Positions 24,273 to 31,908 of a DNA stretch of 64,000 nucleotides are shown here, in pieces (within the stretch, counting starts at the first letter, position 1; every line of letters begins with the position of its first letter). The notes under the pieces are model-generated. The model saw only the letters and a program-made list of their open reading frames with translations, was not told the DNA's origin and did not search any database. Location of the stretch: NCBI GenBank assembly GCA_022563855.1, contig JADFMN010000008.1:101427-165426 (forward strand). Reading direction: 5' to 3'. The DNA is from Armatimonadota bacterium. Lineage in GTDB: Bacteria > Armatimonadota > Fimbriimonadia > Fimbriimonadales > Fimbriimonadaceae. The position numbers and the translations under genes were made by a program.

Positions 24273-24655
24273 CGGACTAAGAGTCCGCGCTCCGTTCAGA
24301 GGAAGCCTCGGTCGGCCCCAAAGGGTTTGTCCGTGCTCGAATGGAGGGTGGCGCTCCTGCGACACCGCGCCCTCGGTCAAGCGTCGCTTCGACCCACTCC
24401 TAACCTCCCCCGGCCACGCGAGCTTGCGTCAGCAGGAAACACGATGGCCTAGGGAGGGAATTCAGAGGGAGCCTCGGTCGGCCCCAAAAGGGTTTGTCCG
24501 GGCGTTGGAGGGTGGCGCTCCTGCGACACCGCGCCCTCGGTCAAGCGTCGCTTCGACCCCCTCCTAACCTCCCACGGCCACGCGAGCTTGCGTCAGCAGG
24601 AAACGCGATGGCCTAGGGAGGGAATTCAGAGCGCAGACTCTTAGTCCGCGCTCTG
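24273..24655. repeat. Intergenic element: two tandem ~165-bp repeats bounded by hairpins
   Basis: TTCAGA recurs at 24295, 24461 and 24625, delimiting two direct repeats of 166 and 164 bp that differ at only about a dozen sites. A shorter diverged piece (CGGTCAGACCCCAAGGGCTTGTCCG-like) sits at ~24231. The left edge has CGGACT-AAG-AGTCCG (24273-24287). The right edge has a stem of 11 of 12 pairs (24628-24639/24643-24654). AGTCCGCGCTC is repeated directly at both edges. No credible gene lies in 24028-24759. Confidence 0.8.
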
Positions 24656-24715
24656 TTAAATGGGTGACACTGCTGTTTGGCACGGGCATCCGAGCAACAG
24701 CGGCACGCGGGGCAT

Positions 24716-24763
24716 CGCGAGTCGCCAGAGGGCACTACCTGGGTCAAGAAGTCAACGGTCTAG
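24716..24763 (+). pseudogene. Fragment of a second, diverged cysS 3' end
   Basis: 24716-24761 matches the true cysS end (22931-22976) at 42 of 46 positions, with the last 25 bases identical. In the cysS frame it encodes ESPEGTTWVKKSTV and a TAG stop, against DSPDGTTWVKKSTV and TGA in the real gene. The changes are conservative, as between diverged homologues. Upstream of it the frame decays. The stop overlaps the stop of the convergent DUF6624 gene. Confidence 0.75.
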
Positions 24764-25368
24764 CCCTTTGCTTTGCCGAACAGCTGTTCAAACATCTTCA
24801 AGTAGTAAGACATGGTAGACAAGCCGACCTCAGCCCTTCGTTTGTCCAGGTTTTTCGGGTCCTCGACAGGTTTGGGCTGCCACTTGCCATCCTTGCTCTC
24901 GATCTGCGTGCCGTACCGCTGCTTCTTGCCGCCGTTGACCGCGACCCTGTCCCAGAGGTAGGCGAAGTCGGACTTCCCGACCTGATTCTTCTCGACCAGA
25001 GGCTCCATAAGGGCGAGGCACTTCTTCTGGAACTCGATGTCGCGATCCGAGTGCTGCACGAGCAGCCACGCGGCGTGCGCCGCCGTCGCACCGACCAAGG
25101 CGTACGTCGGCCAACCGTGCTCCGCTACGATCTCCTTGAGCCGCTCGCGGTTGGCCTTGTCCACTTGTGCGACCTCTTTCGCCAGTTCGGGCGGAATCTC
25201 TTCTCCGCTCTGGAAGAACTTCGTCATTCGGTTCCTGACCGCTTGGTCGGACACGCTCATGCTGATGAGCTCAGTCTCGAGAAGCGTGTTCCTGTCGATG
25301 ACCTTGTCCTGATCGACGCCGTGGAGCGTGACGAGCAGGTGAATCAGGATGGCGGCAGTCCAAGGCAT
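24760..25368 (-). CDS. DUF6624-like protein
   Basis: A 202-aa protein with a probable N-terminal signal or anchor (MPWTAAILIHLLVTLHG). The core GWPTYALVGATAAHAAWLLVQHSD, then FQKKCLALMEPL, LWDRVAVNGGKKQRYGTQ and the conserved RYGTQ end match my memory of DUF6624. That family is of unknown function, often found as lone secreted or cytosolic proteins with a His-Asp-rich helical core. It is followed on the same strand by the gap containing the cysS fragment and preceded by a TPR gene 68 bp away. Confidence 0.7.
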   Translation of the reverse strand: MPWTAAILIHLLVTLHGVDQDKVIDRNTLLETELISMSVSDQAVRNRMTKFFQSGEEIPPELAKEVAQVDKANRERLKEIVAEHGWPTYALVGATAAHAAWLLVQHSDRDIEFQKKCLALMEPLVEKNQVGKSDFAYLWDRVAVNGGKKQRYGTQIESKDGKWQPKPVEDPKNLDKRRAEVGLSTMSYYLKMFEQLFGKAKG

Positions 25369-25436
25369 TTCTTATCGCGCTCGGTATCGTTAACTGTACT
25401 GGTCGCGTGTTGGTTCCGAAGAACACCCCTCGTGCT

Positions 25437-26351
25437 CTACAACGTTCGCTCGACCTCTTGCTGTGCCACGGCGTGCGACGGATCGATTTCAAGCGCTGTG
25501 CGAAACGCCACCATGGCGTCTTCGTTCTGTCCGGAGCGCTTCAGGCTGACACCGAGGTACGCGTATGCGTCGGCGTACCGATCGTTGATGCTGATCGCTT
25601 CGCGGAACTCGGCGATCGCCTGTTCGATCTCATCGATTTGCATGAGCGCCTGGCCGTGCTTGCAGCGCACGTCGGCAAAGCGAGGCGATATCTCAAGCGC
25701 CCTGCGGAAACGCTCTTCAGCATCTCTGTACCTGCCCTGATGAGCCAGTTCATCGGCCTCGCGGGCTATGTCCTCGGCATCGACCGTCTGGATAGGCTGA
25801 ACAGCCTTCAGGGCATCGATGGCGGCGGCGAGATCGCCTTGCTCTACGGCCTGGACGGCAGCCTCGTATTCAGGGCTGGCGAGTCTCGGATCGCAAGTGG
25901 CGGCCTCTCGGACACGTTTCAAACCCTCTTCCTTCTTGCCCAATTCAAGGGCTCCTATGCCGTCATACAGGACCGCGAGACCGTATCGCGGGTTCATGGA
26001 CAGCGAGAACGAAATCTCCCACTCCCGATCCTCTAGCCGTCCGAGCCTGTCGAATACCAGAGCGCGGAGCATTCGCAAATCTGCGTAGGCCGGCCGAAGA
26101 CTGACCGCGTCATCAAGAAAATGAAGCGCCCTTGTCCAATCCCCGCTGGCGACTTCTTGCTTGGCTAACTTTCCCAGCGAGCCCGCCATGTAGTTCTTGG
26201 CACGCTCGCGAGTCGAAACGTCGGGATCGCTGGCCAGACAAATCTTGAACTGCTCTACGGCTACTTCGTACTCTGACGCGTCGAATGCCCTTACCCCAGC
26301 GTCGTAGTTCTCGTTCCGGCCAAAGCCGAACCACTTGCCTACCAGCTCCAT
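25437..26351 (-). CDS. Tetratricopeptide repeat protein
   Basis: A 304-aa soluble all-helical protein. Clear TPR units occur in residues ~14-50 (YDAGVRAFDASEYEVAVEQF), ~68-100 (GDWTRALHFLDDAVSLRPAYADL) and ~205-300 (three consecutive units: ADELAHQGRYRDAEERFRRA, GQALMQIDEIEQAIAEFREA, GVSLKRSGQNEDAMVAFRTALEIDP). No enzymatic domain or signal peptide is visible, so it is likely a cytosolic scaffold. Partners cannot be inferred from its neighbours. Confidence 0.75.
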   Translation of the reverse strand: MELVGKWFGFGRNENYDAGVRAFDASEYEVAVEQFKICLASDPDVSTRERAKNYMAGSLGKLAKQEVASGDWTRALHFLDDAVSLRPAYADLRMLRALVFDRLGRLEDREWEISFSLSMNPRYGLAVLYDGIGALELGKKEEGLKRVREAATCDPRLASPEYEAAVQAVEQGDLAAAIDALKAVQPIQTVDAEDIAREADELAHQGRYRDAEERFRRALEISPRFADVRCKHGQALMQIDEIEQAIAEFREAISINDRYADAYAYLGVSLKRSGQNEDAMVAFRTALEIDPSHAVAQQEVERTL

Positions 26352-26475
26352 CAGATTCTAAACCTAATCACCATGCTCCGGATGAATGAGCCCGAGGTCG
26401 TTGGCCGTCCGTAGCCGTTCGCCCGCCACTCCGTTGGCCGTACCTAATGACGACGGGCCACAGACGAAAGCACCT

Positions 26476-27282
26476 TCAAAAGGTGATCTTGAGCCCGTCG
26501 AAGCCAACGGTGACACCGTGCGGTTCAAGCAGCCTGCACAGTTCGTCGTGGGTCGCGCCACCGTTATGGCTGTGATGGGTGGTCAGAATTATCGTGCTGT
26601 CGGACACCGTCCCCATCCGGCGCAGGCGCTCGATGACCGCTAGGAACTCTCTGATGTCCAAGTGTCCGTTGTACGGCGTGGGATGCACCCCCTCGCTACA
26701 CTCGAGCACGAGACAGTCCAGCTTCTGTTGTTCTAGAAACTCCCAGGACGGCTCGAACCAAACGCCCGTATCCGCACCGTAGAGGATTGTCGCCTGGCCG
26801 TCGTCGATCAGGAAGTTGTGGCAGTCTTCATCGTGCTTGTGATTGGCCTGGATGGGCGTAACCTTGTACTCCGATACCTTGATCGGACAGAAGCTCTTCG
26901 TCATGATCAGTTCGAACGGCCAATCAGGGTATCGCTCAAGAATCCGCCGGCATACGTTGGCGTTCGCATAAATCGGGAAGCCGACGAACTCCATGTCGTT
27001 GAAGGGGAAAACGGCGTACTGCAGCTCGTCGATAGAAAAGTGATCGGTGTCGGAGTGCGTGACCAGCAACGCTATCCAGTCACGCGTGTCCAATCCCGCT
27101 CGCGTGGTCTGATGCCAAGTGTCGGGTCCTAGATCGATTTTGAGAAGATCATCGACTATCGCCGCGCATCTCGACCGAACGTCTTTGCCTCCGTTTTCGC
27201 GAGCGTACTGACTGACGCGCGTATTGCCGAAGAACGCAGGTATGCCGTCCGCCGCACCTGTGCCGAGGAGAGACACGTCCAT
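26476..27282 (-). CDS. Metallo-beta-lactamase-fold hydrolase (PhnP-like)
   Basis: A 268-aa MBL-fold protein. The N-terminus is MDVSLLGTGAADGIPAFFGN, the RNase Z/PhnP-like opening. The metal motif is VTHSDTDHFSID: the HxHxDH consensus reads H-S-D-T-D-H, so the second His is Asp. Later ligands are in QANHKHDEDCHNF, YGADTG and LTTHHSHNGG. The family includes phosphodiesterases such as PhnP. The ATG shares one base with the stop of the upstream DUF1015 gene (TGATG), so the two are translationally coupled. The long upstream reading is inside DUF1015 and was discarded. Confidence 0.82.
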   Translation of the reverse strand: MDVSLLGTGAADGIPAFFGNTRVSQYARENGGKDVRSRCAAIVDDLLKIDLGPDTWHQTTRAGLDTRDWIALLVTHSDTDHFSIDELQYAVFPFNDMEFVGFPIYANANVCRRILERYPDWPFELIMTKSFCPIKVSEYKVTPIQANHKHDEDCHNFLIDDGQATILYGADTGVWFEPSWEFLEQQKLDCLVLECSEGVHPTPYNGHLDIREFLAVIERLRRMGTVSDSTIILTTHHSHNGGATHDELCRLLEPHGVTVGFDGLKITF

Positions 27283-28559
27283 CAGGCAAAGTCCTTGAGC
27301 GACCACAGCACCAGCCCGCTCAGCAGCTTGGGGAAGTAGTACGTGCTCTTCTGCGGCATAAAGTCGCCGCATTCGGCGACGGCTCGCATATCATCGACCG
27401 TAGGCGGGTTCATCAGGAACGCCGCTGGGGAGCCGTCGCGCACGCTTGCGAAAGCCTCCGCCTCATCGCGCGTGTAGCCGAAGAAGTCGTGCCCCTTCAA
27501 ACCGAGAATCCGCTCGAACACGAAGCTGTGCAAGATGCTCACGTCGAGGCGCTTCAATTTGACCGAGCCCGTACCCGGCTGCTGCTCGACGATTCGGTCC
27601 AAATCTCGGACCGCAGCCACCAGACCCACCTCGCCCGGAAGCGCGACGCCGATCGCACGGCCTCCTCCCTGTGCGATCTCGCCGATTCGGCGTAGAATCT
27701 TCGTGCTCGGCACCTCCTCGATCTCAAAGTGCTCGGCAAGCTTCGCGCGAAGTTCATCGGCAGTGCACGGCATCGACTTCAGAATGCGATGGGTCGGCAA
27801 GATGACGAGGCCTGGATCGTTGATGCTGCACAGCGCCATCAACATGAAGTCCTCCGGAATCAGGTTGCTCTTTTCGCCAAGGCGCTCACGAAATTCCAGT
27901 GCGGTTTCGTATCGGTGGTGGCCGTCGGCGATCCAAACCCTTCGCGATGCCATTGCGTCCGTGATTCTCGCGCATACGGCAGGATCGTCGAATCGCTCGA
28001 GCTGATGGCCGACGCCGCCTGAGTCCAACTGTGCGAGCGTGGCTGCCGGCGACGACGCGATGAGCTCGTGCAGTGAGCGATCCTGATCTTCAAACAGCCC
28101 AAAGATGCATTCAACATGGCTGCGGGTTGCTTCAAGTATTCGCATCCGATCCTCTTTGTGCTTGGGGAACGTCTGCTCGTGGGGCAGCACGACTCCGTTG
28201 CTGTACGGCTCGACCTTGATCGTCGCGAGCAGTTTTGTTCGCACGACCGTTCGCTCGGCGCCAGGAACAGCGAACTTCTGCGAGTACCGGTAGTAACGCG
28301 GCTCGCCGTCCAGTTCCAAGGCTCCGCTGCTGCGCCACTCCTCTAGGAGCGCAACGCTTCGTCCGTACTTGATGTACTTGCTGCGGTCGCCGTCCTTGGA
28401 TTCGGGCAGCGTGATGCCCACGATGTTGTACGGGCTCTGCTCGGCAAGTGCGGCGCGGGCCTGCGGGGAAATCACATCGTACGGCGGAGCAACGAGATTG
28501 CTCAGGTCGCCAGCAACCCCTGCGAAGCGAAGCCCACGAAAGGGCCGGATCGTCGCCAT
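27282..28559 (-). CDS. DUF1015 family protein
   Basis: A 425-aa DUF1015 protein at the usual length. Signatures: N-terminal RPFRGLRFA, VAPPYDVISP, LPHEQTFPKHKEDRM, and the most conserved segment VWIADGHHRYETALEFRE. C-terminal family strands PPTVDDMRAVAECGDFMPQKSTYYFPK close it. The fold is of the ParB/sulfiredoxin-like type and the GHHR motif suggests nucleotide or phosphoryl chemistry; a link with serine metabolism has been proposed from genome context. serC is in this window but 15 kb away. It is coupled to the MBL hydrolase and divergent from the prenyl synthase. Confidence 0.85.
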   Translation of the reverse strand: MATIRPFRGLRFAGVAGDLSNLVAPPYDVISPQARAALAEQSPYNIVGITLPESKDGDRSKYIKYGRSVALLEEWRSSGALELDGEPRYYRYSQKFAVPGAERTVVRTKLLATIKVEPYSNGVVLPHEQTFPKHKEDRMRILEATRSHVECIFGLFEDQDRSLHELIASSPAATLAQLDSGGVGHQLERFDDPAVCARITDAMASRRVWIADGHHRYETALEFRERLGEKSNLIPEDFMLMALCSINDPGLVILPTHRILKSMPCTADELRAKLAEHFEIEEVPSTKILRRIGEIAQGGGRAIGVALPGEVGLVAAVRDLDRIVEQQPGTGSVKLKRLDVSILHSFVFERILGLKGHDFFGYTRDEAEAFASVRDGSPAAFLMNPPTVDDMRAVAECGDFMPQKSTYYFPKLLSGLVLWSLKDFA

Positions 28560-28613
28560 GTGTATTGTTGAGTCTACACAAGCCCCGGCGAACCCGCTGG
28601 TAAACTCTGTTCT

Positions 28614-29492
28614 GTGCTCGCTGAATCACGACTTAAGGCCTACAAACAGCTTGCAGACAAGCGATTGCAAGCACTTTTGCCTGATGAGGACTCTGTACCA
28701 CAGCAGCTTCACGAGGCGATGCGATACTCGGCATTGGCTGAGGGCAAGCGAATCCGTCCGGCGCTGTGCATGGCCGCCTCGATCTCTGTTGGTGGTTCTC
28801 CCGAAGACGTTCTCGACGCCGCGTGCGCGGTTGAGATGATCCATTGCTTCTCGCTGATCCACGACGACTTGCCGGCGATCGACGATGACGATCTCAGAAG
28901 GGGGCGACTTACGTGCCACATGCAGTTCAGCGAATCGATGGCGATCCTTGCAGGTGACGCGCTGTTCGCTCTCGCCTTCCAAACCGTCGCGGACGCAGGG
29001 TACGACAGCGACCGCACGGCGCGGGTTCTTGGGATTCTGGCTTGTGCAAGCGGTAGCGCCGGACTGGTCGGCGGCGAGGTGCTCGACGTGCTGAGCGAAG
29101 GGGCGGACCTGGACGAAAAGGGGATTCGAGGGATTCATCAGCGAAAGACCGGCGCGCTGATCGCGGCCGGCTGTGCGATCGGCGGAATCCTCGGCGGCGG
29201 AGATCAGCCTGAGATAGCGGCGCTGCAAGCGTACGGCGAATCAGTCGGCCTAGCGTTTCAGATCGTCGACGACATTCTGAACGAGACGGCAAGCGAGAGC
29301 GAAATGGGGAAGGCCGTGGGATCTGATCGCGAGCGCGGCAAATCGACGTACGTTGCCGTTCTTGGATTGGCAGGGGCACGGTCAGCCGCTACTCGATCGA
29401 CCACTGCCGCTATCGACGTACTCGGCCCTATGCACGGCGATACCGAAGCGCTCGTCGAGCTTGCCGAGTTCGCGATTTTAAGGCACTCTTGA
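28614..29492 (+). CDS. Short-chain polyprenyl diphosphate synthase (farnesyl/geranylgeranyl type)
   Basis: A 292-aa trans-prenyltransferase condensing IPP with allylic diphosphates. The first Asp-rich motif is HDDLPAIDDDDLRRG, preceded by GKRIRPALC and CAVEMIHCFSL; HQRKTGALI and AFQIVDDILNETAS follow. The second Asp-rich motif normally reads DDxxD; here it is DDILN, with Asn at the last position. Chain length cannot be told with certainty, but the residues before the first motif look like the IspA group. GTG start. The product would feed quinone and undecaprenyl synthesis. Confidence 0.87.
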   Translation: MLAESRLKAYKQLADKRLQALLPDEDSVPQQLHEAMRYSALAEGKRIRPALCMAASISVGGSPEDVLDAACAVEMIHCFSLIHDDLPAIDDDDLRRGRLTCHMQFSESMAILAGDALFALAFQTVADAGYDSDRTARVLGILACASGSAGLVGGEVLDVLSEGADLDEKGIRGIHQRKTGALIAAGCAIGGILGGGDQPEIAALQAYGESVGLAFQIVDDILNETASESEMGKAVGSDRERGKSTYVAVLGLAGARSAATRSTTAAIDVLGPMHGDTEALVELAEFAILRHS

Positions 29493-29572
29493 CGCCGATG
29501 CGACCGGGGCGACTGAGCAGATTGCCCGATGCGCACCCCTTCCAGACACTCGCGCCGAGTATGCTGACGGGC

Positions 29573-29891
29573 GGAGTTGGCCGGGTGGCGGCCCCGATCT
29601 CAAGGTCGGGGAGGAAAGTCCGGACTTCACAGGGCACGGCGCCCCGGGCGACCGGGGGCGGGGCGACCCGACGGAAAGTGCCACAGAAAATACACCGCCC
29701 TGATTCGTCAGGGTAAGGGTGAAAAGGTGCGGTAAGAGCGCACCAGCGCTGCGGGCAACCGCGGCGGCTAGGTAAACCCCGCCGGAAGCAAGGCCAAATA
29801 GGGAGGGACTGACCCGGCCCGGCGACCCTCCGGGTAGGCCGCATAGACAGATCGCCGCACAAAGACAGAATCCGGCTTACAGGCCAACTCC
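29573..29891 (+). ncRNA. rnpB: RNase P RNA (class A)
   Basis: Bacterial RNase P RNA, the ribozyme that trims tRNA 5' leaders. P1 is formed by GGAGTTGGCC (29573-29582) and its perfect complement GGCCAACTCC (29882-29891). Universal motifs occur in order: GAGGAAAGTCCGGACTTC (P4/J3-4), ACAGAAAATACACCGCC, AGGGTGAAAAGGTGCGGTAAG, GGTAAACCCC, GCAAGGCCAAATAGG, and ACAGAATCCGGCTTACAGG. At ~320 nt it is shorter than the E. coli RNA, implying trimmed peripheral helices. It ends 3 nt before the convergent GspE-like stop. Its protein partner rnpA is ~10 kb away. Confidence 0.96.
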
Positions 29892-29894
29892 AAC

Positions 29895-31778
29895 CTACGC
29901 AGCGTCTTCTTCGTAGGGGTATGACGGCAGCTCGTGCGCTTGCATATGGAAGTGCGCCTCCAAATCCGGCTCGTCCTTCAAACCATGATAGTCCCGCACT
30001 CTCTCCAGCCGAATTTCGGTGGAATTGGCACGAAGCGATTCGCGGGCATCAGTTTCCGATTCTTCCGCGTCCTGGTGACCGCTCGGTTGGAAGGAAGGAG
30101 TACCGGCGTCTTGAAGGTGGCCAAGGACTCGAATTGCTTCATTTCGCGACGTCAGGCCAGCCTCGACCTTCGCTATGGCATCCTGATGGATAGACAAGAA
30201 ACCGTCCTCCACGGCCGCTTTCTCGATCTCGCGCGAGGAGGCCCGTTGAGCAATCAGCTCGCTAATCTCCGGCGTAACCGCGATGACCTCGCAAATGGCT
30301 GTGCGCCCTGACAATCCGATGTTGCTGCACTCTTCGCACCCGCCGGCGGTCCAACCGTCAAGCGTAGATTTCTTGCAGCTCAGGCACAGCGAGCGAACGA
30401 GTCTTTGAGCCATCGAGCCGATCAAGGTCGTGCTAAGCAAAAACGGGTCGATCCCAAAGGCGAGCATGCGCGCGATCGCGCCGGCTGCATCAGCGCACTG
30501 AAGGCCACTGATGACTAGCTGTCCGTTGATCGCAGCACGAACAGCTATCTCAGCCGTCTCCGCATCTCGGATTTTACTCACCAGGACGACGTCCGGGTCT
30601 TGGCGCAGAATCGCTTCCAACTGTCCGGCGCAGTTCGATCCAGGACCGTCGCCGAATTGTGATTGGTTGACGCCCGCAATGTCGCACTCGATCAGCTCTT
30701 CACAGGTCATGACGTTGAGCGCGCCAGCTTGCAATTCGCCCAGCAGCGAGTACAAGGTCGTCGTAATTCCGCTGCTTACCGGTCCCGTGACTAGGAACAG
30801 GCCGAAAGGTCGCTTGACGAGCGATCGAAGCGTCTCAGTCAATCGCTCCGTGAACCCGAGGCTGCTCAAGTCCCTCAATCCGACCGAATCGTCGAGCAGC
30901 CGCAATGTGACCCGTTCTCCGTGCGAGGTCAGCATAACGCTCATGCGCAGTTCGACGGTTTTGCTCTCCAACTCGACAGAGATTCGTCCGGTCTGTGGGC
31001 CGTCGCTCCCATCTGCATCAAGACCGGCCATCAGCTTTAGTCGACCCAGAAACAGCTTCTGCAAGCTCTTCGGGATCGATCCGACGTTCCTCAAGCAGCC
31101 GTCGATCCTGAGGCGGATACCGACGTCTTCCGCAGTTGGATCGAGATGGATGTCGGTCGCCTTGGCGCGAATGGCGTTGCCGATAATTTGATCGACCAGC
31201 CCGATAACGGGAGCGGTCTCGTCTTCGGTCAGGCAGTCGCCTGATCCTTCCGGTTCGCCGCCTGCTTCAGCGGTAGAAAGCGCATCGCTGATCAGCTTCG
31301 CAAGCTCTGGGCGGCCTTGGTCCTCGACGGGCGTGGCAGAGGGATCCAGCAAGTGCTGGATTATCGACTGAATCTTGTCCGCGTCAGCCATGACCGGTTC
31401 GATCCGGAGTCCGGTAATGGCACGGACTCGCTGTATCGCCTGAATGTCATTCGGGTCGGCCATGGCCAGGAGCAACAGGTCTCCTCGCCGGCACACGGGG
31501 ATAACGCTGTGCTCTTCACACACAGATTTCGGCAGAATCTTGAGAGTAGCGTGATCGGGCGGATCGCTGTCGAGCATCCAAGGCGTGGCCGCCTCTTGCG
31601 CCGCAAGCAACTGAAGAATGTGCGCATCGTTGATGTAGCCCAGCTCAACGAGGTTCTGACCCAGCTTCTTGCCGGTCTCCTTGCCCCGCTCCAAAGCCTC
31701 TTCCAACTGATCCTGTCGGATGAGCTCCATTTGGACCAGCATGGTCCCGAACTGCTTCTCGGCGTTATTTGTGAGCAC
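29895..31778 (-). CDS. GspE/PilB-family protein with destroyed ATPase motifs (pseudo-ATPase)
   Basis: About 627 aa. An N-terminal MshEN-type domain (FGTMLVQMELIRQDQLEEAL) is followed by the T2SS/T4P ATPase domain. All nucleotide motifs are altered: Walker A is GPVSSGITTT with Ile338 for the essential Lys, the Asp box is TCEELIEC instead of TYEDPIEY, Walker B ends LVSKIRD where family members have VGEIRD (Lys402 for Glu), and both His-box His are Gln (GQLV, LQCA). The tetracysteine zinc site is intact (CLSCK ... GCEEC). The frame is open throughout, so it is a retained non-catalytic paralogue. The start is uncertain: GTG 31778 or TTG 31838. Confidence 0.82.
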   Translation of the reverse strand: MLTNNAEKQFGTMLVQMELIRQDQLEEALERGKETGKKLGQNLVELGYINDAHILQLLAAQEAATPWMLDSDPPDHATLKILPKSVCEEHSVIPVCRRGDLLLLAMADPNDIQAIQRVRAITGLRIEPVMADADKIQSIIQHLLDPSATPVEDQGRPELAKLISDALSTAEAGGEPEGSGDCLTEDETAPVIGLVDQIIGNAIRAKATDIHLDPTAEDVGIRLRIDGCLRNVGSIPKSLQKLFLGRLKLMAGLDADGSDGPQTGRISVELESKTVELRMSVMLTSHGERVTLRLLDDSVGLRDLSSLGFTERLTETLRSLVKRPFGLFLVTGPVSSGITTTLYSLLGELQAGALNVMTCEELIECDIAGVNQSQFGDGPGSNCAGQLEAILRQDPDVVLVSKIRDAETAEIAVRAAINGQLVISGLQCADAAGAIARMLAFGIDPFLLSTTLIGSMAQRLVRSLCLSCKKSTLDGWTAGGCEECSNIGLSGRTAICEVIAVTPEISELIAQRASSREIEKAAVEDGFLSIHQDAIAKVEAGLTSRNEAIRVLGHLQDAGTPSFQPSGHQDAEESETDARESLRANSTEIRLERVRDYHGLKDEPDLEAHFHMQAHELPSYPYEEDAA

Positions 31779-31908
31779 TGATATGAGTTTTCCAGTACAG
31801 GCAGGACTGCAGGACTGAACAGGCTCGAAAACAAGCAAGAACCAGGTGAAAAACAGGTAAGAATCGAGAGAAGCTCGCCATCGCTGGCGAACTTCTCCGT
31901 AGGTTCGA

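Noticed and set aside
23590..24567. 325-codon open frame running over the propeller repeats and the 165-bp repeats
   Set aside because: It is the antisense of the PD40 repeats continuing into non-coding repeats; the internal periodicity is inherited.
26364..26561. 65-codon ORF on the minus strand
   Set aside because: Overlaps the 3' end of the MBL hydrolase in another frame, no ribosome-binding site or recognisable domain.
29428..29862. 144-codon open frame on the minus strand over rnpB
   Set aside because: The sequence is RNase P RNA by universal motifs; the frame is incidental.
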